Assembly: GCA_013824385.1 (NCBI GenBank)
Contig: PNNU01000187.1
Location: 1 to 6,840 of the forward strand
Reading direction: 5' to 3'
Length of the DNA: 6,840 nucleotides
From: Anaerolinea sp.
GTDB lineage: Bacteria; Chloroflexota; Anaerolineae; Anaerolineales; Anaerolineaceae
The notes beneath the pieces were generated by a model. The model ran no database searches, was not told where the DNA came from, and was given only the letters and a program-made list of their open reading frames with translations. Below are positions 1 through 6,840 of the stretch, in pieces (position 1 is the stretch's first letter; every line of letters begins with the position of its first letter). Both the position numbers and the translations under genes were made by a program.

Positions 1-415
1 GTTCCAGTGCATCATATGCTTTTGCAAGAAAGAAGAACGAGGTATTTCGTGCTTCTCCGGTTGGATAATTGATTAGAAACGTAGAAAAATGGTTGACTGC
101 CCCATAATAATCTTCTTTCAATACTAAAGCTTTGCCCATTCCCAATAACGCTGATGCGACAAGCTCAGGGTCTGAGCTTTGAGTACTGCTGGTCAAGAAT
201 TCGTTGAAGGCTTGATCGTAATCACCTGCGATGAGCAGCGATTCTGCATTCAAGACTCTAACTTGTGGGGTAGGGGTAGGCGTCGCTGTATTGGTTGGCG
301 CCAATTGAGTTGTAGAACCAGTGGTTTGTTGAAGAGGAGAAGTGGTGATATTTCGATTACAAGAAGCTAAAAACAGTAAAACCACCATTGAGTAGATTAA
401 GGTTTTTTTCATCAT
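1..415 (-). CDS. TPR-type lipoprotein, N-terminal part (runs off left edge)
   Basis: This is a partial gene: 138 N-terminal residues are visible and the rest lies beyond position 1. The start is the first of two consecutive ATG codons (413-415, then 410-412), chosen because the promoter points to it. The protein begins with Met-Met-Lys-Lys, a hydrophobic stretch (residues 5-18) and a lipobox L16-A17-S18-C19. It is therefore predicted to be a lipid-anchored exported protein, with Cys19 as the mature N-terminus. Residues 20-50 are a Ser/Thr/Pro-rich linker ending in a TPTPTP run. From about residue 54 the sequence becomes helical, with TPR-like spacing: 'LLIAGDYDQAFNEF' near 60-73, 'ALLGMGKALVLKEDYYGAVNHF' compatible with a second repeat near 89-110, and the start of a third (FFLAKAYDALE). 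Such N-terminal TPR arrays occur in BamD/YbgF-like proteins and in soluble lytic transglycosylases. Which of these it is cannot be decided without the missing C-terminus. No Shine-Dalgarno sequence precedes the start. Translation of the strand directly supports the coding call; the function is unassigned. Confidence 0.85.
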   Translation of the reverse strand, partial: MMKKTLIYSMVVLLFLASCNRNITTSPLQQTTGSTTQLAPTNTATPTPTPQVRVLNAESLLIAGDYDQAFNEFLTSSTQSSDPELVASALLGMGKALVLKEDYYGAVNHFSTFLINYPTGEARNTSFFFLAKAYDALE

Positions 416-421
416 AAAGAA

Positions 422-450
422 TTTATACTGGAGGCGGAATAATGTGTCAA
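422..450 (-). promoter_or_regulatory. Sigma-70-type promoter for the TPR lipoprotein gene (probably leaderless)
   Basis: Read on the minus strand there is a perfect -35 hexamer TTGACA (445-450), a 17-base spacer (428-444) and a -10 hexamer TATAAA (422-427). Six bases (416-421, TTCTTT on this strand) separate the -10 from the ATG at 415, so the expected transcription start falls on the A of the start codon. This fits the absence of a ribosome binding site. Confidence 0.8.
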
Positions 451-487
451 TAGATGTAATTTTCCAATTCAAATAGTTGTATTGTCA

Positions 488-493
488 TATACT
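488..493 (+). promoter_or_regulatory. Candidate -10 element for the mtnA operon
   Basis: TATACT matches the -10 consensus at five of six positions and would place the transcription start near 500, giving an mtnA leader of about 50 bases. No good -35 hexamer sits at the proper distance. A weaker alternative pairs TTGTAT (477-482) with TAAACT (501-506) across 18 bases. This is a guess from consensus only; the operon must have a promoter somewhere in 416-552 unless it is read through from upstream. Confidence 0.3.
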
Positions 494-517
494 TTCATGA
501 TAAACTTGATCGGAAGG

Positions 518-543
518 AACGCTCTCCCGCGAGGGCGTTTTTT
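518..543 (+). terminator. Terminator-shaped hairpin in the mtnA leader (possible attenuator)
   Basis: The 5' arm 518-526 (AACGCTCTC) pairs with 531-539 over nine consecutive base pairs, including one T-G wobble, around a 4-base loop. The T-run at 538-543 follows at once. This is the form of an intrinsic terminator acting on plus-strand transcripts. No plus-strand gene lies upstream in this window; the element ends 9 bases before the mtnA start codon. It is therefore either an attenuator in the operon leader, or the end of a short or antisense RNA. There is no T-tract for the minus strand. The structure is read directly from the sequence; the regulatory role is inference. Confidence 0.65.
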
Positions 544-552
544 GGTGGTGAA

Positions 553-1604
553 TTGCGCACGATTGAGTGGCTCCCGGAAAAAAATCAGGTTAGCATGATA
601 GACCAGCGGCGATTACCGCGCCGGTTTGAATATTTGCATTGCCAAACATTGGATGAAATGGTTGAAGCCATCCGCAGCATGGCCATTCGTGGTGCACCTG
701 CATTGGCTGTAGCCGGTGCATACGGCATGGTTCTCGCGGCACTCAAAGCCTCAAGAGGGAATGTTCGAAATCAGTCCAAACGAGCTTCGGGATTATTGAT
801 TGCATCTCGGCCAACTGCAGTAAACCTGGCCTGGGGTGTTAATCGAATGTTAAAGATCGTCAACGATGAATCGATTTCAGATGCAGACCTTGCAGCAAGA
901 CTCCTTTCTGAAGCTCATTTTATGGCGGAAGAGGATGTTCAGATCAACCGTAAGCTTGCCGAAAATGGGGCCAGTTTGATCAACGATGGAGATACTATCA
1001 TCCATCATTGCAACACCGGATCATTGGCAGTTGTTGAATGGGGCACTGCATTGGGAGCAATACGTTTTGCGCATGAACAAGGCAAGCGCATCCATCTGCT
1101 GGTGGATGAAACACGGCCAAGATTACAAGGCGCACGGCTGACAGCCTGGGAATGTGAACAATACGGAATTCCTTATGAGATTATCACAGATAATGCTGCC
1201 GGTTACTTCTTGCGCAGCGGCAAGGTAAACAAAGTCTTTTTTGGCGCCGATCGTGTGGCAGCCAATGGTGATGTGGTTAATAAAGTCGGCACTTACATGC
1301 TCAGTTTGGCGGCACATACCAACGGAATTCCTGTTTATAGTGTTTTCCCACTCTCAACTTTAGATTTGAATATTCCGAACGGTGATCTGATTCCAATCGA
1401 AGAGCGTGATGGCGATGAAGTATTGGGCATCGAGTTCCACGGTGAGCCGGTGGCGCCTTTGGGAGCCAAGGCACGTAATCCAGCTTTTGATATCACACCG
1501 AACAATTTGATCACTTCTCTGGTTACTGAAGCTGGTATAATCACTCCTCCGTACACGGAAAATTTGGCAAGATGCGTTTATAATACTAGTTTGGAAGGTA
1601 AATA

Positions 1605-1605
<1 letters not shown>
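553..1605 (+). CDS. mtnA: S-methyl-5-thioribose-1-phosphate isomerase (MtnA)
   Basis: MtnA converts methylthioribose-1-phosphate (aldose) to methylthioribulose-1-phosphate (ketose) in the cytosolic methionine salvage pathway. The 350-residue product has the usual family length (about 350) and an eIF2B-alpha/beta/delta-like fold. Visible signatures are 'IRGAPA' (45-50), 'HHCNTG' (151-156) with the catalytic cysteine at C153, 'ETRP' (186-189), 'GADRVAANGD' (231-240) with the catalytic aspartate at D233, 'IEER' (282-285) and 'NPAFDITP' (309-316). C153 and D233 lie 80 residues apart, as C160 and D240 do in the Bacillus enzyme (from memory). The start codon is TTG: the encoded 'RTIEW' beginning matches the family, upstream in-frame codons give no ATG, and the first internal ATG (codon 15) would remove this conserved start. 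GGTGGTG (544-550) is a weak, close ribosome binding site. The stop codon overlaps the next start by one base. A ribose-1,5-bisphosphate isomerase is the nearest alternative, but the NPAFD and IEER motifs favour MtnA. Confidence 0.95.
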
Positions 1606-3837
<2,232 letters not shown>

Positions 3838-3840
<3 letters not shown>

Positions 3841-3855
3841 TCCATTAGTGGATTA
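3838..3855 (+). other. Small hairpin covering the ahcY stop codon
   Basis: TAATCCA (3838-3844) and TGGATTA (3849-3855) form a perfect 7-bp stem with a TTAG loop; the stem begins with the TAA stop codon itself. It stands directly upstream of the operon terminator. A role in 3'-end stability is possible, but a stem this short may be chance. Confidence 0.4.
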
Positions 3856-3860
3856 ATCCA

Positions 3861-3890
3861 ACAGCGAGGCTAATTAGCTTCGCTGTTTTT
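3861..3890 (+). terminator. Intrinsic terminator of the mtnA-adenosine kinase-ahcY operon
   Basis: Positions 3861-3886 fold back on themselves: ACAGCGA at the 5' side pairs with TCGCTGT at the 3' side. Pairing then continues through a G-T wobble and GC/GC pairs to a small AT-rich loop around 3872-3875. A run of five T (3886-3890) follows. It lies 20 bases after the ahcY stop. No comparable T-run exists on the other side, so it should act mainly on the plus strand. Confidence 0.88.
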
Positions 3891-3906
3891 GTTAATTTTA
3901 CAAATC

Positions 3907-3977
3907 AACGTTGACAAGGTCGCGGTTTGTGCGCCCCCGAGCCTGATTTTGGCGAGAGGGGTTACCTTGTCAACGTT
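3907..3977. repeat. Perfect 14-bp inverted repeat element between convergent operons
   Basis: AACGTTGACAAGGT (3907-3920) is repeated exactly in inverted orientation at 3964-3977, with 43 bases between the arms. Inside, CCCC can pair with GGGG (3958-3961), and GCC (3941-3943) with GGC (3951-3953) around a TGATTTT loop. The whole 71 bases can thus form one long, interrupted hairpin. The outer six bases of each arm (AACGTT) are themselves palindromic. The element starts 17 bases past the plus-strand terminator and ends 9 bases before the stop codon of the convergent peptidase gene. It could be a 3'-end structure for the minus-strand transcript, a dispersed REP/MITE-like repeat or a protein-binding site. 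I see no clear target-site duplication and no reading frame inside. Confidence 0.8.
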
Positions 3978-3986
3978 AGGCAGATA

Positions 3987-4919
3987 CTAATGTGTAATCG
4001 CCATGTTGTTCAATGCGCCGAAAGAACTTGAAAAAGATGAATTTGAACGCCAATAAGTGGAATACCCATCTACGACGGTAAACCCGGTTTCATCGTAACC
4101 AGTTAAGATGACTACATGTTCAGAATAAGCAACCGTGGTGGTACTGCCGTCAGAAGAAGTGTAGCTGACAGGTGATCCGCCCCAAACAGCACCAACCACC
4201 CACACCAACACAGGGTTCCCCGAAGCAATTTGACGTCGCAGTTGTGAAAGCGAGACACCTTTGCCGGCATTTGCAGAGGCGCCATAACCATTGAGTAATG
4301 AGGCTATCGGGCCAGCATGCACACCGTAATCATTGGGGGGGATTTGCCCCCAGGTGCCGTTAACATTACCTACAAACCCAACATCAGGGTTGTCAGAAAT
4401 GGATAAAGCGGATTGAATTGTATGCTCACTCACCGACACCCCATAAAAGGCTGCCCAATCTGCTGCTGCCCTTGCTTCGCAGGATAGCGCGTAACTCTGT
4501 GCATGTCCGACTACCCCTGAAATTTGATATGAACTTGGCAAGCCGTCCTCAGAGGCGTTTGTGGGCAGCGGTTTTGCCGTCGGTTGTGGCTGCGGCGTAT
4601 TAGTGGGCCAAGGGGTGTTAGTTGGTAGAGGAGTATTGGTTGCCGTAGGTGTTGGCGTTTCAGTTGGGGTTGGGGTAAAGGTGGCAGTTGGTGTTAGTGT
4701 GTCAGTCGGCAACGGTTGAAAAGGTGTGGCGGTTTCAGTGGCATTTGAATCCCTACCAATAAACATGATTGTGCTGGTGGGGGCAATAGTTGAGGTTGGA
4801 GTGACAAAATACCCGAAGCCTTGAGTTCGGATGGTGAAAAAAGCACCGGCAGCCAGAATTATGACAAGAGGGATGGATAAATATATAAACCGGTTTGATT
4901 TCGGGGTGGTATCGGTCAT
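3987..4919 (-). CDS. Membrane-anchored C39-like (papain-fold) cysteine peptidase with Thr/Pro stalk
   Basis: The 310-residue protein starts with a short polar segment and one hydrophobic helix (about 12-29). There is no lipobox, so it is probably a signal anchor or uncleaved membrane segment. Residues 40-125 are a low-complexity Thr/Pro-rich stalk with many TPTPT and PTNTP units. The C-terminal half fits the Peptidase_C39_2 family: 'HAQSYALSCEARAAADWAAFYG' spans residues 139-160 in two parts, with a candidate oxyanion Gln141 and nucleophile Cys147; the candidate histidine is His268 in 'YSEHVVILTGYD' (265-276); the third residue is probably Asp284 in 'TVVDGYS'. The catalytic set appears intact. 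It is thus likely a surface-exposed, active cysteine peptidase of unknown substrate. It is not fused to an ABC transporter, as bacteriocin-processing C39 proteins are. The ATG is 21 bases after the lipoprotein stop, with only a poor AGAG-like ribosome binding site. The family assignment is from memory of motifs. Confidence 0.83.
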   Translation of the reverse strand: MTDTTPKSNRFIYLSIPLVIILAAGAFFTIRTQGFGYFVTPTSTIAPTSTIMFIGRDSNATETATPFQPLPTDTLTPTATFTPTPTETPTPTATNTPLPTNTPWPTNTPQPQPTAKPLPTNASEDGLPSSYQISGVVGHAQSYALSCEARAAADWAAFYGVSVSEHTIQSALSISDNPDVGFVGNVNGTWGQIPPNDYGVHAGPIASLLNGYGASANAGKGVSLSQLRRQIASGNPVLVWVVGAVWGGSPVSYTSSDGSTTTVAYSEHVVILTGYDETGFTVVDGYSTYWRSNSSFSSSFGALNNMAITH

Positions 4920-4940
4920 CTCTAAACCAGTAAAGAACGT

Positions 4941-5501
4941 TTACTGTGCGGCCACCACGGTAATATCCATGTAGAGTAGATCGCCAAAGGGTTGTCCACC
5001 TGGGCCGTAAGCCTTCCATTGGCTGGTATAACGGCCAGGTTCGGTGGGCGCGGTAAACTGGACGGCGATGACCGTTTCAGTGCCGTTACGGGCGGGGACA
5101 AGTGCCTGTGGTGAAGCAGCGCCCATGCTTTCTCCCCCCATCAGTTGAAGCGTGTAAGTGGAATCCCAATTACAAGTACCTGCGTTCTTCACCTTCCACT
5201 GTTTGTCAATGGCTTCGCCGGGTTTTACCTCAGTGCCATCAGGGTAGGTGAGATCAGGTGAAATGAATTGCAGCAAGTCGGTACATTCCGTGCTTTGAGA
5301 AGAGGAAGACTGCACGGTGGGTGTTGGTTCAACAATCACAATTGAGGTGGGTACGAAGGTAGGTGCTTTAAAAAGTGCTGCCTGATCTTCCACAGGCACT
5401 GATCGGGAGGGAAGGATGGACTTGCAGCCCGCCAATAAGAGCGAGAGGGCTGCAAGGCAAATGATAAGAGTAACGGAAGGGCGTTTTCTTCCAAATAACA
5501 T
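4941..5501 (-). CDS. Lipoprotein with NBR1-type Ig-like domain
   Basis: The 186-residue protein has a basic N-terminus (R5-K6-R7), a hydrophobic core (11-22) and a lipobox L23-A24-G25-C26, so it should be lipid-anchored on the outside of the membrane. A Ser/Pro/Thr-containing linker (about 27-72) leads to one beta-sandwich domain (about 76-183). That domain carries the hallmarks of the NBR1 Ig-like family: 'YPDGTEVKPGE' (86-96), 'KQWKVKNAGTCNW' (100-112), 'YTLQLMGGESM' (116-126) and 'PGRYTSQWKAYGPGG' (155-169). In bacteria this domain is a binding or spacer module on secreted and surface proteins; no enzymatic residues are evident. The start lies five bases after the recA stop, with no convincing ribosome binding site, so it may depend on translational coupling to recA. 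The next gene on the strand encodes a surface peptidase, and the two may act together, but that is inference. Confidence 0.85.
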   Translation of the reverse strand: MLFGRKRPSVTLIICLAALSLLLAGCKSILPSRSVPVEDQAALFKAPTFVPTSIVIVEPTPTVQSSSSQSTECTDLLQFISPDLTYPDGTEVKPGEAIDKQWKVKNAGTCNWDSTYTLQLMGGESMGAASPQALVPARNGTETVIAVQFTAPTEPGRYTSQWKAYGPGGQPFGDLLYMDITVVAAQ

Positions 5502-5506
5502 ACTAA

Positions 5507-6610
5507 TTAATCATCACCATCTGAAGAATCTCCGCCGCCGGCTCCGCCGAAGTCAAGGGGCATTTCGCCGCCCATGGCGCGTTCACGCACGGACTTTTCA
5601 ATTTCTCTGCACATTTCAATATTCTGTTTCAAGAATTCTTTGGCGTTCTCGCGGCCTTGTCCGAGGCGCATATCATTATAAGAGAAGAAAGCGCCGCGTT
5701 TGGTTATGATCTCGAGGGCAGTGGCCAGATCGATGATATCACCGACCTTGGAGATGCCTTCATTGTACATGATATCAAACTCAGCCGTGCGGAAAGGAGC
5801 GGCGACCTTGTTCTTGACCACACGCACACGGGTGCGATTGCCGACGATCTCGGCGCCAACCTTGATGGATTGGATGCGGCGGATATCAAGCCGAACGGAG
5901 GCGTAAAATTTGAGCGCCAAACCACCAGGGGTGGTTTCGGGGTTTCCAAACATGATGCCAATCTTCTGGCGTAATTGGTTGGTGAACATGACTGTTGTCT
6001 TGGTTTGATTGATGGCGCCAGAGAGTTTACGCAGCGCCTGAGACATAAGCCTGGCCTGCATACCCATGCTGGCATCGCCCATATCGCCTTCGATTTCTGC
6101 CCGAGGTACGAGTGCAGCCACGGAGTCGATAATCACCAAATCCACGGCACCGGAGCGCACCAGGGTCTCGCAAATTTCGAGCGCCTGTTCACCCGTATCC
6201 GGCTGTGAGACGAGCAGGGATTCAATATCCACACCGAGCTTGACGGCATAGGATGGGTCAAGGGCGTGTTCCATATCGATGAAGGCAACTGTGCCGCCTA
6301 TTTTCTGGGCTTCAGCTGTGCAGTGCAAACAAATGGTGGTTTTACCTGAAGATTCAGGTCCATAGATCTCGGTGATGCGTCCGCGGGGGATACCGCCGAC
6401 ACCAAGCGCCAGGTCAAGCGAAAGGGAGCCTGTAGGGATGACTTCCACGTCAAGCTGGTGAGATTCTCCCAGGCGCATGATGGAGCCTTCACCGTAGCGT
6501 TTAACGATGTCGCCCAGGGCTTTATCCAGAACGGCGCGTTTGGCGTCGCTCATGGGTTCTGATTTATCAAAGGAATCAAATACGTTCTTTTCTGAATTTT
6601 TCTTCGCCAT
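5507..6610 (-). CDS. recA: Recombinase RecA
   Basis: RecA forms ATP-dependent filaments on single-stranded DNA, catalyses strand exchange and triggers LexA self-cleavage. The 367-residue product is full length. It has an N-terminal polymerisation region (about 20-50, '[17 protein letters not shown]'), Walker A 'GPESSGKTT' (84-92), catalytic Glu114 in 'IDMEHALDP' (111-119), and Walker B 'VIIDSVAAL' (159-167). DNA-binding loop L1 lies around '[14 protein letters not shown]' (174-187) and loop L2 around '[13 protein letters not shown]' (218-230). 'ALKFYASVR' (232-240) is the family signature, and the tail is acidic and Gly/Asp-rich (354-367). The residue before catalytic Glu is Met, where E. coli has Ala. 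The ATG is fixed by a GAGGAG ribosome binding site eight bases upstream. It is the first gene of a minus-strand run with the Ig-like lipoprotein five bases behind; no recX follows. Confidence 0.98.
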   Translation of the reverse strand: MAKKNSEKNVFDSFDKSEPMSDAKRAVLDKALGDIVKRYGEGSIMRLGESHQLDVEVIPTGSLSLDLALGVGGIPRGRITEIYGPESSGKTTICLHCTAEAQKIGGTVAFIDMEHALDPSYAVKLGVDIESLLVSQPDTGEQALEICETLVRSGAVDLVIIDSVAALVPRAEIEGDMGDASMGMQARLMSQALRKLSGAINQTKTTVMFTNQLRQKIGIMFGNPETTPGGLALKFYASVRLDIRRIQSIKVGAEIVGNRTRVRVVKNKVAAPFRTAEFDIMYNEGISKVGDIIDLATALEIITKRGAFFSYNDMRLGQGRENAKEFLKQNIEMCREIEKSVRERAMGGEMPLDFGGAGGGDSSDGDD

Positions 6611-6618
6611 CGCGTGTT

Positions 6619-6624
6619 CTCCTC
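6619..6624 (-). promoter_or_regulatory. Ribosome binding site of recA
   Basis: On the minus strand GAGGAG lies eight bases before the recA ATG. It decides the start codon and is the only strong Shine-Dalgarno sequence among the minus-strand genes of the window. Confidence 0.85.
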
Positions 6625-6668
6625 AAATGGATGATGATTAATTATAGCGGATATTTTGCAATAGATAC

Positions 6669-6696
6669 ATTATAGTACATTTGTTCGTAAGGTCAA
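6669..6696 (-). promoter_or_regulatory. recA promoter (sigma-70 type)
   Basis: On the minus strand TTGACC (6691-6696), a 16-base spacer and a perfect TATAAT (6669-6674) form a strong promoter. Transcription should start near 6662, leaving a leader of about 50 bases. A second perfect TATAAT occurs further down at 6641-6646 but has no -35 partner, so it is less likely to be used. Confidence 0.82.
6675..6686 (-). promoter_or_regulatory. LexA (SOS) box in the recA promoter spacer
   Basis: GAACAAATGTAC on the minus strand matches the Gram-positive-type LexA site GAAC-N4-GTTC in seven of eight defined positions; the second half-site has A for T. It lies wholly within the spacer between the -35 and -10 hexamers, where a bound repressor would block RNA polymerase. 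Its place at recA, the classic SOS gene, makes the call stronger than the match alone. Confidence 0.7.
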
Positions 6697-6715
6697 GCGG
6701 GAAGGGCAGGGATTA

Positions 6716-6750
6716 GTGAACCGTGAAACGTGAATCGTAAATCGTCAAAG
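6716..6750 (+). repeat. Degenerate 7-bp tandem repeat, five units
   Basis: Five consecutive heptamers start with GT and follow the consensus GTGAAWC; the first three units differ only at the last two positions, and the last two units diverge further. The array lies 20 bases beyond the recA -35 hexamer. It has no coding meaning that I can see (7 is not a multiple of 3). Slippage-derived simple sequence is the plainest reading. Confidence 0.7.
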
Positions 6751-6840
6751 ACCTTACACAGATTTGCTGACATTGAAGGTACATTATTCGTTTTTGTTTC
6801 CAGAAACTCCACTCGCGGTGAAACTGTTCGGGGGCGCAAA
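6751..6840. other. Non-coding upstream flank at right edge
   Basis: No gene can be supported here. One minus-strand frame stays open from the right edge to about 6697, but it has no recognisable family features and crosses the heptamer repeat. A small palindrome, GTTTC-CA-GAAAC, occurs at 6796-6807. A G-rich stretch is cut by the window end. Confidence 0.4.

Noticed and set aside
416..552. A SAM, SAH or cobalamin riboswitch upstream of mtnA.
   Set aside because: The space between the divergent genes is only about 137 bases and includes the promoters. I find no S-box or SAH-riboswitch core motifs, only the single terminator hairpin.
3911..3973. Perfect TTGACA hexamers in both arms of the inverted repeat, read outward-in on each strand, as possible -35 elements.
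   Set aside because: At 16-18 bases downstream there is no -10-like hexamer on either strand (GC-rich on plus, AAAATC-like on minus). The hexamers follow from the repeat symmetry.
5657..6251. Several plus-strand open frames opposite recA.
   Set aside because: They mirror the recA codon pattern, have no family resemblance or ribosome binding sites, and recA is certain.
6641..6646. A second TATAAT on the minus strand closer to recA as an alternative promoter.
   Set aside because: No -35-like hexamer lies 16-18 bases upstream. It stays possible only as a weak secondary start.
6687..6757. An 8-bp inverted repeat, GTAAGGTC (6687-6694) and GACCTTAC (6750-6757), flanking the heptamer array.
   Set aside because: Eight bases with a 55-base spacer is weak. 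One arm is largely explained by overlap with the recA -35 hexamer, and no target duplication is seen.
6828..6838. An 11-base match (TCGGGGGCGCA) in inverted orientation to 3930-3940 within the inverted-repeat element, suggesting a second copy at the right edge.
   Set aside because: Several 11-base matches are expected by chance in a window of this size. The flanks do not align and the window ends two bases later; only a genome search could revive it.
6697..6840. A minus-strand frame open from the right edge to 6697, as the C-terminus of an upstream gene.
   Set aside because: It crosses the tandem heptamers, shows no conserved composition or motif, and the recA promoter follows directly. Open frame by chance is more likely.

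Overview
The window looks like a chromosomal segment from a Chloroflexota bacterium, most likely of the Anaerolineae type. This is an inference. It rests on three secreted or surface proteins, two of them with Thr/Pro-rich linkers of the 'TPTPT' kind; on an NBR1-type Ig-like lipoprotein next to a C39-like peptidase; on a mycobacterial-type adenosine kinase; on a short, archaeal/thermophile-type adenosylhomocysteinase; and on a recA promoter carrying a GAAC-N4-GTTC-type LexA site. Base composition is moderate and nothing suggests recent transfer. I see no insertion sequence, phage gene, CRISPR array, tRNA or rRNA.

Layout: (1) Positions 1-415, minus strand, hold the N-terminal part of a TPR-type lipoprotein gene that runs off the left edge. 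A near-consensus promoter is placed so that transcription should begin at the start codon (leaderless mRNA). (2) Positions 416-552 are a divergent intergenic region with a terminator-shaped hairpin just ahead of the next gene. (3) Positions 553-3840, plus strand, form a tight three-gene operon: mtnA (methylthioribose-1-phosphate isomerase), an adenosine kinase and ahcY (adenosylhomocysteinase). It ends in a strong intrinsic terminator at 3861-3890. (4) Positions 3891-3986 are a convergent intergenic region dominated by a perfect 14-bp inverted repeat (3907-3920 / 3964-3977). (5) Positions 3987-6610, minus strand, form a second tight run: recA, then an Ig-like lipoprotein, then a membrane-anchored C39-like peptidase. 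(6) Positions 6611-6840 are the recA upstream region, with ribosome binding site, promoter, SOS box, a degenerate 7-bp tandem repeat, and no gene I can support.

How the genes work together: the plus-strand operon handles the by-products of S-adenosylmethionine use. AhcY splits S-adenosylhomocysteine into homocysteine and adenosine. Adenosine kinase removes adenosine as AMP, which pulls the reversible AhcY reaction forward. MtnA carries the methylthioribose moiety of methylthioadenosine towards methionine. The preceding enzyme that would make its substrate (MtnP or MtnN/MtnK) is not in this window. The minus-strand run joins a DNA-repair gene to two envelope proteins with gaps of only 5 and 21 bases, so the two may be co-transcribed with recA and come under SOS control. 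recX, a common recA partner, is not there. Most of the content is conserved housekeeping. The points worth a second look are regulatory and architectural, not a new enzyme system.
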